A stretch of DNA of 64,000 nt, taken from NCBI GenBank assembly GCA_038501625.1, contig JAZAYU010000012.1, positions 2,976,001-3,040,000 on the forward strand, written 5' to 3'. The notes under the pieces were generated by a model that worked only from the letters and a program-made list of their open reading frames with translations, did not search any database and was not told the DNA's origin. The DNA is from Corbicula japonica (Eukaryota; Mollusca; Bivalvia; Venerida; Cyrenidae). The position numbers and the translations under genes were made by a program. Positions 1 to 13,200 of the stretch are shown here, one piece after another. Position 1 is the stretch's first letter. Each line of letters begins with the position of its first letter.

Positions 1-478
1 TCAATTGCACAATTAAACATTTTAACTCAAAGAGTATATGACCAATACATACAACACTGGTTCAATGAAATTGAAGCGGCAAGTAAACTTGAAGCATATA
101 AATTGTTTAAAGATACATTTACCTGTGAAAAATATTTAAATTGTATTGAGAACTTAAAACATAGAACAGCATTTACAAGATTTAGATGTTCAGCTCATAA
201 ACTTGATTGAAGAAGGGAGATATAGAAATATTACTAGAGATGAACGAATCTGTAGAATGTGTAATATGAATATTGTAGAATCAGAGTATCATTTTTTACT
301 GGTTTGTCCCTTTTACAGGGAATTAAGAAATTCTAACTTACCTCGGTACTATTGTTCATGGCCATCAATTCAAAAATTTTCTTCACTAATGAAAACAAAA
401 AAAAAAGGACTATTGATTAGAATTGCGAAATTCATCTACCTAGCTAATTTGGCCAGAGAAAACAACCTAAATCAATAA
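1..478 (+). mobile_element. Non-LTR retrotransposon, degenerate C-terminal end of reverse transcriptase ORF
   Basis: Frame 1 is open from the window edge to a stop at 208 and reads as the post-RT tail of a LINE polyprotein. A single-base frameshift near 200 moves the reading to frame 2, which continues to the stop at 476-478. The second part contains a zinc-knuckle-like pattern (RICRMC, then EYHFLLVC about 15 residues on), a hallmark of the extreme C-terminus of many invertebrate LINE ORF2 proteins. The catalytic RT domain lies outside the window or is lost. The frameshift means this copy is probably dead. The clade (CR1/jockey-like) is inferred from the tail only. Confidence 0.75.
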
Positions 479-1560
479 ATATGTAAGCAGTATGGTCACT
501 TAAATTCAATTTTGCTTATTTGTTAATGTTGCTTTAAAAAAAATTGATATTTCATTTACAAATTGACAGAGCGTTATAAAATATTGAATAGTCAGTATTT
601 TGTACATCTATTATTATTTATTTTCTGTAGAATATTAAAATTGACAATCCAGATCAGTTGTTAGATGATCTGGATCTAAACTGTGATTTTATGACTAAGT
701 TACTAAGGATAATAATTAATTAACATTCCCTAAGTAGCTAATGTTAAACAGTATCAGAGTCATACCTTTATATGCCAATTGTTGATTATTAGTGTTATTT
801 TCTTTTTTATATAAATAGGTTTATTTTCTTTTTTATGTAAATATGAAATAGACATCTGTTAATTGTGTGGAAGAGTGCTAGATAAAATCTGGGTCAAGTC
901 AAGGGATGTAACCAAGGCATAACTTTTAAATTCATAAAAGCAGAGTTATTACTGATATAAATAGACTGGACAAATACTACCGGTATACTGAACTATCATA
1001 CCATATAACATACCGAATATAACTGTTTTCTATTCTTCATCTTCAATGGAAGTCTCATGGCAAACTGAATGTCATTAATTATTGATTGTGTGATCTGCTG
1101 TCCAAATTCATCACTGTCACTGAAAGACAAATAATATTCCACAAAGAATCGAATTCATATTAAATATATATTAGTGTAACTTTATAAATTAACTATCTGA
1201 ATGATATTATCTGTTACCACTCAAAAATCTTATTTTCCATTTTGAAATTATCACTGATTATGATGAATTGTATGTTCTTGCATACCAGATCAGGTCATCC
1301 GGTGTTTTCACCCGTGTAGGAAATTTCGATCCTACACCCCCCCCCCCCCCCCCCCCCCCCCGTGTAGAATGAGTCACGTGAGTGACGTCACGTCTTCAAG
1401 TATCTGACGTAATATATTCAAGTTAGTGACGTCATTGTAAAAAAAGGTTTACGTAAATGTCAATATTTGAACATAAGGAAAATAAATTAGTTTGTCTACA
1501 TACACAGAAATGTTATAAATAAAAAATAGGTAAGCAAGAAAAAGTATCTTGCACGAGACA
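479..1560. other. Intergenic AT-rich stretch with C25 homopolymer
   Basis: I see no gene here. It probably includes the 3' untranslated part of the preceding LINE. Around 650-690 there is a phrase (GATCTGGATCTAAACTG) that recurs near 60.48 kb and belongs to a dispersed palindromic MITE family. A run of 25 C residues occupies 1337-1361, flanked by CCTACAC on the left and GTGTAG on the right. The C-run length in the assembly is unlikely to be exact. Confidence 0.5.
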
Positions 1561-1564
1561 TTCG

Positions 1565-1699
1565 GTAAAGATAGAAAAATCTGTCACCTCGGATGAGCTG
1601 TTTTGGCGGGAACTCGGCAGAGCCTCGTTCCCGCAAAACAGTTAACCCTCGGTGACAGATTTTTCCATCTTCACCTCACACTCATGCATGATACTTATA
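1565..1699. repeat. Hairpin-forming dispersed element, second copy at the right window edge
   Basis: The segment folds on itself: AGAAAAATCTGTCACC on the left pairs with GGTGACAGATTTTTCCA on the right, with GTTTTGGCGGGAA and TTCCCGCAAAAC as a second pair of arms. The stretch 1633-1699 is identical in reverse complement to 63934-64000, which is cut off by the window end. A 67-bp perfect match between copies 62 kb apart indicates a recently active, probably non-autonomous palindromic element. Confidence 0.7.
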
Positions 1700-2479
1700 A
1701 TACATCAGTGCAGACTAATTATAATCGAAAATGAAAGTAGGTTTATTTTACTATACAGAATCCAATGAAATGTTTGTGAAATGTTTTATTGTAATCTTGA
1801 TAAATCGTGAACTAATTAATATACAAGAATCGTAAATAAAGTACTTATCTGACGTGCAACATCTCGGAATAAGGTCAGGGTCTGTAACCCGTGGAATATT
1901 CTGACGTAAATAAACCCGTCAGTGTAAGCACTTAGACGTAGCCTTGTATGAAGTAATCTTCGTATAACCAAACATATTCTGTTAAACGATCAAATAACAC
2001 ATATTTGTTAATCAAGAATGTTATTCTGTTGTTATATTTCAATAAAATCGAACACGTGTGTCCATTTTTAAAACCGGAAATAAACATTGCCATGTGCTTA
2101 CACGCCTAAATTATAAGAAGTTCGGGATCCGGAATCCGGTATGTACCGGAATGTCGCTTAACACTATCAACATGCACTATTCGATATGTATTATTAATAA
2201 TATTATTACTAGATCTATTATAATTATTAATTATTTAACCATACAATTTTTTTCTCGTTTAATTAGATCTGCAAATTAATTGATTGCGTTTTGTACCTAT
2301 GTGGACTTTTATAAATGAAGCCTGAAGTTTTTGAATAAAATCTGTGATATATATATGTGATATATATTGATTAGCGTGGATACATGGCATGTTTATATTC
2401 GCATTAATATAGCTATATCTATGATGTTATCAATAACTAATTGCTAATTAATACATCCCAAATGCCTGAACCAATAGTT

Positions 2480-2711
2480 AATTAGTCTTATACATAACTT
2501 TGTTAAATTCCTTCATGGTTGTTCTCCTACAACTCTAATAATTTTGCGTTATATGTGTGTGTATGTGTGTATATGATGTTTTGTTTTTCTCTAATTTGCA
2601 TGTCTGTATGTTCTTTTGTTCTGATGTAAATTTGTGTTCAATCGCCATTGTTAAGGGCAAAAAACTGTATTGTTTATGCCAAATAAAATTTTGAACTTGA
2701 ACTTGAACTTG
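2480..2711 (+). mobile_element. 3' end of a CR1/L2-like LINE with TTGAAC tail
   Basis: The stretch ends with AATAAAATTTTGAACTTGAA followed by further TTGAAC copies, the microsatellite-like 3' terminus used by many invertebrate CR1/L2-type LINEs. No coding sequence is preserved upstream, so this is a severely 5'-truncated copy. The left boundary is approximate and rests on loss of the TG-rich 3'-UTR character. Confidence 0.55.
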
Positions 2712-5460
2712 TCACCCGAGTCCGACTGCAAATTTATGACGACCTTCCCATGAAATATATTGTGATTTGTAGCCGAGCGGCTAACTTGTATTCATGAACT
2801 AACCTGATATCAGCAAGCTATGTAGTTTCAATGTGGAACTGGCTATATATAATTTTCTTGTTGTCTTCATCGACTGAGTTATTATAGACAAATGATTTTT
2901 TTAAAATAATAACAGAGTTTATGAAATTGTTAGATCAACAATAATCAACCGATATGGTATTCAGCTCTTGATTTCAAACCCGCAAACAGATAAAATGGCT
3001 ACTCTACTTGAGCGGCAACAATTAGCAACTCTCAATTCAATTATAATTTCTTTTTCTAACGCAAAACTATTTGAAGCGTGCTCACAAACAGGTGCTATCT
3101 ATCATCAAACTTACTTCCAGCTATTTAACAGTTTATGACCACTTCTATGAACTATGTATTTTTCTACACACACAGCTTTATAAACCTTGCTCATAAACAG
3201 GTGACATTTTTCACCCAACTAACTAAAGTCGATGGCCTTGTCTATATATGCCTTTTAAATGTAGTTGATCAAATATAAAACATTTTTCGCCAACAGCTAT
3301 GTAGCCTCTTTTATCTAACTTTTATCAAAAACTACCGAGTTTGATGCCCACTTCTATGAACCTTATTTCAATCTCAATCCGGTATTTTAGGCTAACCAAC
3401 CAATACCCTCTCTAGATGTAATGCTTTCATGGAGAACGAGAGAAGTAGGTGTTGTGGCTTTTATACTACAATTTTACATCTCGATAAGCAGCCGCCAGCA
3501 TTATACTTGCTTCTTTTACTTCTTTTGGCGATAGCCACGCTTTCGAACAGGGTAATTTAACTTATATCCTCTCATGATAGCCATGCTTTAAAGAGAACAC
3601 GGATACATTTTACTGACACTGCGCAATCGGACGATGCAGTGACAACGAATATATGTGTGTTTTAAGCTGTTTAAAGACGCAATTAAACATAATTAAAGAG
3701 CACAAAGAGCATATGGGCGTCTGTCTGTAAGAAGTTCTTCAGGTGGAGATCTTCTTGTAGTTGTATTTTTGAAGTGCTTTCTGGTGAAGTAACCTTTTGC
3801 AGACCTGAATGAAGAAGGTTTAGCATCTGTCCTTAAGATTTGATCGCCCCTTAGTTACCCAGTCGCCACGCAACAGTCGTCGGAGAAGGTCAACGATGCG
3901 GGGTATCGCATCCAAAGTCCGGGAGAAATAAAAGACTTTATATATCATTATAATATTTTTGTTCTAAACAGAGTATGCAAGAAAATATGTCAATAAAGTA
4001 TAAATGTCTTAACTAATTAGTCGAAAATTAGACATTTTAATAATATTGAATTTCTACGTGATAAGCTTAAATTTACTCTTGTCATAAACTAACTTATAAA
4101 TAGTTTGTGATCTTGGCTGCAAGTGTTATCAATAAGGCACTGAACGATTTTTATTGCAAGTCCTAGTTAAAGCATTTTTTTTTCAAGAAAACAAGAGATC
4201 TTTTAGAATGCTTAAGAGCTCGCATGCCATTTTTAAATAACGCAGTAGCTAATACTCTCACAACAGCACTGGAATTAAACCAACTTACTAATCTGTGCAA
4301 GTACAATCTTGTCAAATGGTTAAAAAAACAAAGATAGCTGCCCGAACATTTTTGTTATGAATGTCTTGAATTGTTCTTTTCGTACAAGTTTATCAAAACG
4401 GTATCGAAGTGATAATAATACACCGTTTCTTTTATAAAAAGAATTGTGTCAGTTTGTTTTAAGATTTGATATTTCCTGTAAGAAACTTTATAAGGCTCAT
4501 TATTTTTCTGTCTGACTCTTCAACAAATGATTATATTTACACTTCAACTTCGTCCCCTACGATGAAGTCTTATTCATCTAACAAATCGTAATTTCCGATG
4601 GTAAACAGTGTGACGTATTTTTTAAAGGCGTGGCTACAGAAGAAGCGTTCACAATTTATTGGACTCTGCACAATGTTTTGACGAGCGTTTTGCCACGAGT
4701 TGCTGGTAAAAGAGTGCTGTCATTCACATTGTCGTCAAGGTTGCTGTTCCAACAACCATTCGAAAAAGCCGTTATATCACGAATTCTCCAAATAATGTCG
4801 GTATTCATGAGCGTATTTTTGTGTGTAAATATAGGATTTAATCGATATTTGATCGTTTTCATTTTGGGAATGAAAACAGTTGGATTGTTTTTAAACGTAT
4901 GAAGCACTTCGGGTTTCACAAACTTGAAACAACCAAACTGTTTTCCATATTCAAATGAAAACAATCAAATATCGATTGAAAGTAAAACAATGATCCGGCT
5001 ATCTGTTAACTAGTGTGAATCATTCAATTATTTTCAGAAGGAAATGTATATCTTAGACATTTTAGAAATTAGACGATAGCCTTTGACAACATTCAATGTG
5101 GGTTGGTTCAAATTATTCAACATGAGACAGATTCGAAAATACCCAACTTGAAATTGACAGAGTAGTCAAAGAATCAATTTTTTGTTATTAACTCCGCCCC
5201 CTCTCCCCCCCCCCCCCCCACATCCTGGTCACGTTGCAGTTTACAATGAGTGTGGTACGCAATTCTTCTCAAATAGTTGCCTGAAAATTTTTGCAAGTTT
5301 TCCTAAGTAAACGCACGCATTTTTTTAATTAGTGATTCATTTATCCTCTACAATTTACTTGAGAGTTAACATCATTTGATTTGACGTTAAGAACATGTTT
5401 ATGAATATCTACATCTTATGCCCTATCAACTGATGCCTAAGGACTACCCTTGCCCCCTTA
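2712..5460. other. Intergenic region without recognisable gene
   Basis: No open frame here has coding character or flanking splice sites that I trust. The region holds a short inverted repeat at 4836-4978 (AATCGATATTTGAT against ATCAAATATCGATT, roughly 50-bp arms), which creates overlapping open frames on both strands that I do not regard as genes. It also holds a C15 run at 5205-5219. Otherwise it is unremarkable AT-rich DNA. Confidence 0.5.
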
Positions 5461-6343
5461 CAGGACTGGGTTAAATTTTTATCAAAATAATGCATTAAAT
5501 AAGCATTGTTTGGCCACATGGGCATTAAATCAGCATTAAGATTGGTCAATTTTTCAAAAGTAATGAATTAAATTAGCATTACAGGCGGGCATTAGCATTA
5601 GAATTTAGTATTATTTTAGAAGAAAAAGGCATGCATTCAGAGAGACAATGCCTCGCGTGGATGGTCAATTAAAAAATTGATGACAATGATCCATTGGTTG
5701 AGTTGACTAAAAAGAGAATTAATCATAAAGTTATCAATCTTAGCTGAAAATGCAATTTAACACATATGCTGATAATTGCTTACTGGCATCGATTTTGCCT
5801 CTGATAATAAGTCAAATGTTTTATTGCATTGTACATACCCTTCACACCTGTACTTGAAATAAGAACAGCACAATACAATTAAAAGTTTGTCACAGTAAGA
5901 TGGTTTATGTTTTTACAAGTTTTTTAAGTTTACAATTATGACAACTTAAATAGATGAACAATGTTTTTTTTAACCATTTTCATAGTAAAAATTGATTTGA
6001 AAAAACATATAATTATTTTTTTATGAATAAATATTCAAGTTCAAATGAATTAACGAATGATAAGAAAAACAATTTTCGTTAATTTAAGATTTGAAGCAAA
6101 TTTATATCATATATACTACTTTAGATGTTCTTAATTTTCTAAGAAGCATTTTCAGCTAAATATATAATATTTACTTTTTAAAGATTCCAAAATTTCTGCA
6201 CCAATAATGCTTATCATTGTCAAAATTGGTATTAAAACCATTATTTTAAATGATAAAAATGGTGACGTTATTAATTACTTTGCATTATTTTATAAAAAGT
6301 AATACATTATTAATGCATTAGCTTAAGCATTACTCCAACCCTG
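5461..6343. mobile_element. hAT-like MITE rich in GCATTA motifs
   Basis: The left end reads CAGGACTGGGTTAAA and the right end, reverse complemented, reads CAGGGTTGGAGTAATGC. Both resemble the CAGGG-TGG terminal inverted repeat of hAT transposons. The 8 bases outside each end (CCCCCTTA and CTCCCTAA) agree at six positions, as expected for an aged 8-bp hAT target duplication. The interior of about 880 bp has no ORF and is dense in ATGCATTA/GCATTA near both ends. The hAT assignment is inference from termini and duplication length. Confidence 0.55.
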
Positions 6344-6534
6344 CTCCCTAATGTGTTTACCAGAAAAAAAAATGTGCTTTTATTTCAGAGAGGCCGTTTA
6401 TTACACTAATATTTATTATTATGCTATAGTTGCCTGCCAAACCATACCAATAACAATTATAGTACTTTAGCTTATTTGATGCACTATATAGTTAGATTAC
6501 TGTATATAAAACTGAGAGTTTGAAAGCAAACATA

Positions 6535-6883
6535 AAGAATGGAACCAGAGGTTTGCGCGTGACCTTCCGTCTCATTGAGGGTAACATACAGGCAAAATAT
6601 AAATAAGATTTCTCAAAGCATGTAAAAGTTAGCGAGCGGAAGAGACAAATGACCCATCGACTCCTAAGTATTAACTGGCCTTTGAGATGGGAACCTGATG
6701 TTTACACGCGAAACTTCGTCTCATTGAGGTCAACATTGAGGCCAAATATAAACAAGATTGCTCAAGGCATATTTCAGTTATGGATCGGACAAATATAACT
6801 TACGCACGCACGCACTAACGCACGCACGATCGCCGTTGTGACAACGACTAAGTCGAGCTCACCGCAAGAGGGCTCCGACAAAA
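6535..6883 (+). repeat. Two-unit tandem-core (pearl/Helitron-like) element with ACGC microsatellite
   Basis: Two related units of about 149 bp share CTCATTGAGG (at 6571 and 6720) and AATATAAA-AAGAT. They are followed by an ACGCACGC microsatellite near 6800-6830 and a short GC-rich end. The order tandem core, microsatellite, short palindromic end matches the bivalve pearl family, considered non-autonomous Helitron relatives. Boundaries are approximate. Confidence 0.5.
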
Positions 6884-7261
6884 TAGTCCTTTAACATTTA
6901 AAAGACATTGATGCAGTTCTTTTAACCGTTTCTTAACATATGGGAGAAACAAAACGAGAAAAATTGAGTGGCACTATATCAGGTAAATATGGTACGCAAA
7001 TCGCATATGCCGCTTGAAAACCATTTGTTTGCAGTCATTCTTATATTTGATTTTTGATAAGGTGGTTATATGACACTGTATGTGTCATTCCCGCTTGGTA
7101 GAAACGTTTGCAATTCTTAATTCCATGTCTTTATTTGAAGACTGCTTTCGTAGTCATTATCTTTCTCTAAAAGAGGTTTAATAGTTGATAAAAATCATCA
7201 TATATGCAAACACAATCATTTTCTTCTGCTAATAGTTTCTGAAGCACTGACTTTTCAAATC

Positions 7262-10200
7262 ATGGCAATGCATCCAAACAACGAAGTGCCATGGGATGCT
7301 GTTGGAGGTTTTACAGGTCAGCGTCAGTCGATGCAATTTGAACAAGTTATCAAGCAACTTCAGCTGCGACGTTCTTTAGAAGGTAAGAAAAAGTGATTAT
7401 TCATATAAATATAAATATATTCATATAAATGAGAAAAAGGTCAATTACAGAAACAAGCGCTTGTCTTGTAATTAAAATGCTCAAAAATTTTAAAACGCCA
7501 AAGTAAGACACAGAATGGCTTTAACGTTAATGAAACGGGTTAAAATACGTGTTTAAAGACTAGCGAATAGTCTAGTCTTGTTGACAAAAAGGGTAACATT
7601 TTCCATTTGAATGAAAATATTGTTGGCGTTATTTTTTCATGAAAGGGACCGACAGTTCTAGTGGCGAAGCGTTACGCAAATATTTTGGGCTTCTGTCAGA
7701 ACATTTTCCACACGATTTACATCAAAAATTTTAGAAGACGTTTGATTTTCGCGAATATCACGATTATCAAAATCGAATATCATCATCTCCAATAATTGCA
7801 CTTGTTTTCTTCTGAATTAAATAAAGACGCTATGCGAATGGATTTAATTTTTTTCAATCCTGTTAGAAAAATTAAAATTAAAAAAGACACACAATATAAT
7901 CACCATCATTAAAATAACACTGGTAATTTATACGTGTTCGTTCTGATATTTATGAGGAAAGTTTCATAGTTGATTTGGTTTTGTGATTTCAAAACATCAG
8001 TTTCATACGATAGTGAACTGTTCAAGGTTATTGATGTATATCTAGGTTTAAACAAATGAGTTGTGTTTTTTGTATGAGTTGTAGATGTAACAATTCATCC
8101 CAAAGAAAATCAAACGGAGCATGCTTCGAGATACTGCTTTGTTAACGAATTATTGTCAGTGTAAATATTTTTTGTCGAAAGTTTGAGGTCGAAAAGCGTT
8201 TGATGATTTGTTGTTTATAATTATAAATGCATTTTATGTCAATGTCTCAAAAATACATCAACGGAATTGTCGTACTCAGGGTAGTCAGATAATGTCTGGC
8301 ACTTAATATTCTACTTTTCTGCATTTGGGGGATTTTAGTGGATAGTATGGCCTGGTGTGGACATGCATAGAAATGACATGCTTTTATTGATACACTGATA
8401 ACAAATTGAGTTATTGATATGCAATATATAAAAATAGGCCCTGGTTATAAGACTTCAATGGTACGGCTACAGTGCTTAGCTGGGACAATCCCCAAAAAGG
8501 TTGCGCGGATTACCTTTATGTGCTGATCGTCATTTTGTGACACAGCTACCGAATATATACTGCTAACAGTACTGATAAATGACATGTATGTACGTTTCTT
8601 GCTGAATATGGACAGTACAAACACTTAGCTTTAAAAGCATATTTTTAAACCCCTTATAAATGGTACCAGCTATGATTGATAGCTTTTGAAATAAGTAAGA
8701 ATTACCATAGTTTATAAAGGGGAGAATTTTATAGGTCTTATAATTAAACCTAAATAATATTATTCGAGAAACGTGTTTGACGGTAAAATATGTTACTGAC
8801 TGGAATCAACAGATTATATCAACATACAATATCTATAATAATGTTATGGCATCTTAAAGAAGCAATCTTTATCTTGCATTTAGCTAGCAAACAGATGTTA
8901 TACGGGACATACGGGAATGTCATTGCAATATTAGAAGAGTTTGAAGAACGAGAAATAAAATATCTAAACCTAAGTCTGAAGATTCCAAAATCCCGAATTC
9001 CTATTCAAGACCAGAGTGAAAAATTTAATGAAGACGTGAGTATGAAAACCTTTCGACCATTAAAAAACAAAAATCCCAAGTAATATTTTCAGTAATACAA
9101 AAAGATGGATATTCATTCACCTGATTGAAAAAAATCCTTACATATAATAGAATGGATTAAATTTAATTGTCAAGTATATAATTGCATCTCAGTTAAATGT
9201 TTTGCGAACTGAGAAAATATTCTTTTTTTATAATCGGTTGAATCTTTTTTCACATTGTTTTGCAAATGGTATCATCTTAGATATTACTCTCATACAGATT
9301 GAAGAAATATTGAACACACAGCTTTTGTTGTTTCAAACACAAACAAAGGCTTGTCCAGAATGTGTCTTTGCGGAACTACGAGACGAACTAAGACAAAAAA
9401 CTATTAGTTGGGTGGCGGTTCGAGCGGAAAATAATTTACCAGAAAGGCAGAGAACCGATATTTACATTTCAAAGTTGTATGAGATATTGACAAGAGGCAA
9501 AACACAACATAAGGTTTCAAGCAGGTACTTGTTGTTTAAAATATATACAGTTTCAGCTCTGCGGTATTTCCATTTTTACCACCATCCAATCTGAAAGTAC
9601 CGAATCGTTATTGATTTAGTTCTGCTTACCAAATCGGCCTTCTGCCTGCGTCATTCCGCTGTAAATCTCAACAATAGCAAATTATCTTTCCCGTCCCAAT
9701 AATCCTTAATCTCCTCATAATCTATACAACGTTTTCTGTCAATAAAAAAAGTTACCAGTTTATAAATGATTTCTTTTCTCAGGGCAAATGAAACCAGAGG
9801 CCATTAACCTGCCCTTGATATTTGTTTCAAATAAATGAAAATAGAAGACAAGAAAACTTTGAAAGCCAACGAAAACAGCAAATATTGCAGGCTCGATTTA
9901 ATAGAACCTGTTCCTGGACAAATTTAAGACGCCATTTATAATAATTACTTTTTTAATTGCATAATATTACTGTTGTTCAATATGGTATCCCAGTCTAACA
10001 CAGCTTCTTAAAAACAAACCTCAAGTCACTCAAAATAAGCTGATTAGGTTTGTCCTTGATCTAGATGCCAGGTCACATATTGGTCAAAATCACTTCCGTA
10101 CACTCAATTGGTTACCAGTCAATAAACGTGTAGATCAGATCATCCTATGTCATGTTTTTAAAATTAAAAATGGTCTGGCTCCCGATTACATGGAAGAATA

Positions 10201-13200
10201 TTTCATTCCACAAGACACTGTTCATTCCTACAAAACCAGGTTAAGTAACAAGGGTGGATTTGCAGTCCGAAGGGTCAAAGGTTTTGGCTCAAAATCTTTC
10301 AGCTTTGTAGGTTGTTCCTTGTGGAATAGTTTGCCAGCGGAATTATCTAACATTAGCAGGTTACCTTCTTTCAAAAAATCTGTTAAGAAGTACCTAATGG
10401 ACAGTTTGTAATTTTATTTTTTTTAAATCTTCAAAAGTGTTTTTCAAACTTACATTTGATTTTTTCAGTATAGGAATGGATTTAACTTATTTTGTTTTTC
10501 ATCTTATCATTTAACATTTTTAGTTTATAATGATCTTTTTGTACTTTTTATCTGTTAATAATGTGCTACACATTTTAAAATTACTTATCACTACATTTTA
10601 AAGTTGAGACTTGGTATCTTGGCAGTAGTTTAAGTAATAGGTTTAACTTTGTGACTGTGATATAATATAGTTTGTCTTTATTGAAATTTAACTGAATGTA
10701 GAATATTTTAGGTTTATTAATTTTATCATTTGCTTCTTAGTCTATTTATTCCACTGCTATTTGAATAATGGGTAACAATACTGTAAATTCTAATCTGTGA
10801 TAAAACAATTGAATTCTTACTGTGATATATTTAATTGAAAGTAGGTTTTGCATAAATTAAAGGCTCTCTATGTCATGCCACCAACACAGAGGACCACAAT
10901 GGAAATAAGAGTCTCTCTTTTTTGTGTTATCCTCGGTGTTGATGTGCATGTCATGGCTAATTTATACTCATGTGTGTTATATATATTTGTACCGTACATG
11001 TTGTTTTACTATGTATATGTATTCCATACCGAAATAAATCTATCTATCTATTATACAATATGAATATATAAAAATATGTATTGATGATATGCTAAAAGGT
11101 TATTAAGTGATATCTCTAATCAAAATGTTTCTATTGACCCACTGTCATTAGATATCGGAAAATGTATAGCATCTGATACGTATTCACAATAGCAATTTGT
11201 CAAATTGTAGAATATCCACACACCCAACCCAAAGCGAGATAAGGGAAAATTGAACACGTGTCATTTTTAGGATAACACAATTACATGATAAACATGAACT
11301 GAACACTAAACTGACTTTCTATCTCCGTGCTGAAAACGCCCTCCACTTTACCTTTCAAACGAGAAGATATTAAGGCATATTCTAGCAGTGCATACTATAG
11401 CAAAGCCATCATATTCACAGAGCAAAATGTGGGTATTCAAAGTGTTAACCTGCACGACTTTGAAACTACAAAAATTTGAAATTGGCAATCAGAGTGTGAA
11501 AAACAAGAACAAAAAACATAAGTCCATCACCTTAAAACAGTCGGTGCCAAACCTTACTGTCATTCAGGTTGTGAACAAGATTTTAGGATGCCCCGTCATG
11601 TTTCATATATCCTAGTTAATTTACCCATCCCGCAAACTTTTAAAAAACAGTATGTAGAACACTGAACAATACAAGTAGCTATACGTAATAATACTTAAGG
11701 CGCACCTCCAGTCCTGATGGTTCTACCGATGAAATGAGGTGCGTGTATTCCGGTGAGCGAGGTACTTTAGCAAAAAATAAAGCACCATAGCACCTTGAGT
11801 TAAATCACATTGATAACCAGAGCACCTTGAGTTAAATCACCAAGAACACGATCGCAAGACGAAACTAATTTAGTTTTATCTTGATTTGGTAGTACTTTAT
11901 TTCCTACATTATGTTCGATTCATTTTCTCCATACTTCCATAAAGCTTGGTGTTTACTAATTTTCTTTATTTCCATGGCCATTCCTTCGTTTTATTCTGTA
12001 CTCTTGAAAAAAAAACGACCAACAAAAGGTTGCATGGACTAAGGCATGGAACAAGAGAGTGCTGAATTTGATGTAATAAACTTAAATTTACTGAAATTGT
12101 TTTAAAATGATTGGTCAACATACACTGTATATGGCTAAGAAACTTTTATCCAAAACCACATCATGTGCAAAAATAGCCTTTAAAGATAAGCTTACAAAAC
12201 TCATGAAAATGCATCAACTATGGTTACTGTCATCATTCCGATGCTTTACTCATATAATGTATTTCAAAATTGAAACCACTGTATGTTATGATGATTCTTC
12301 TGTATGTATGATGATTATGTTCTGCCTCATGTTTGCGTATGTTCATGTGCCGAGTTTAAAAAAATAAAACTTGTAAAAACATAACCTGGGACTAGGCGGC
12401 GTTGACATTATGTAAAGCATTTTCACTACTGCCCATGAACAGACTCAATTAAACCGGGCTTGCACAATTTCATATTTATCGCGTTCGGTAACAAACAAAA
12501 AGGTATGCAAGGCGATAAATGTTGAGGGTAAAACACCAAGCATGCAAAGCGCTGTTGACAATAATGATGTTTACCTTTATTTCTTCAATTTACAAATCGC
12601 GTTTAAGAACAAGGTAAATCATTAATACAATGCATTGCCTTTTATTTTCATTAATTTATAGATCAAATATTGATAAAACACTGATTAAGAAATGCTGAGA
12701 AATTTAAAACAGATAACGGTATTATAGTGTGAAGGATACACTAAGATATTAATATTCAAACTAAAAGCTTAATAGCAAATAATTATGTTTATATAAACTG
12801 TCTTCTTCAACAAAACGTGATACAAATGAACAAAATTTAGACAGTGTTGAGCCGAAACAATATATACAGTATGTACAATGCATTGGTTTTCTAAAATACG
12901 CAAAACTCCTTATTAAGCCATTGTGCCAACAACAATTCTTGTAAAACTACAAAATTATTCGTGCTCTTAACATCTTTTCTGACAATCATAAATAACATGT
13001 TATAAGTTATTGTTATACTAATTTAAAATCTCCGGGAAAATCTATTTTCGTCTGTTTTTTTAAAAAAAAGCTTAACTCGAATACTTTGCAGGAAAGCCAT
13101 GTGCCCTATGATTTTTTCAACATTGTACACTTGGTTTCGTTACTATTAAAATATAATAAAAAGATTATTTTGACTTTAATACCGCAAATTTTCCAGATTA

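Noticed and set aside
4630..4964. Overlapping open frames on both strands
   Set aside because: They cross an inverted repeat at 4836-4978, lack splice or start context and resemble no protein.
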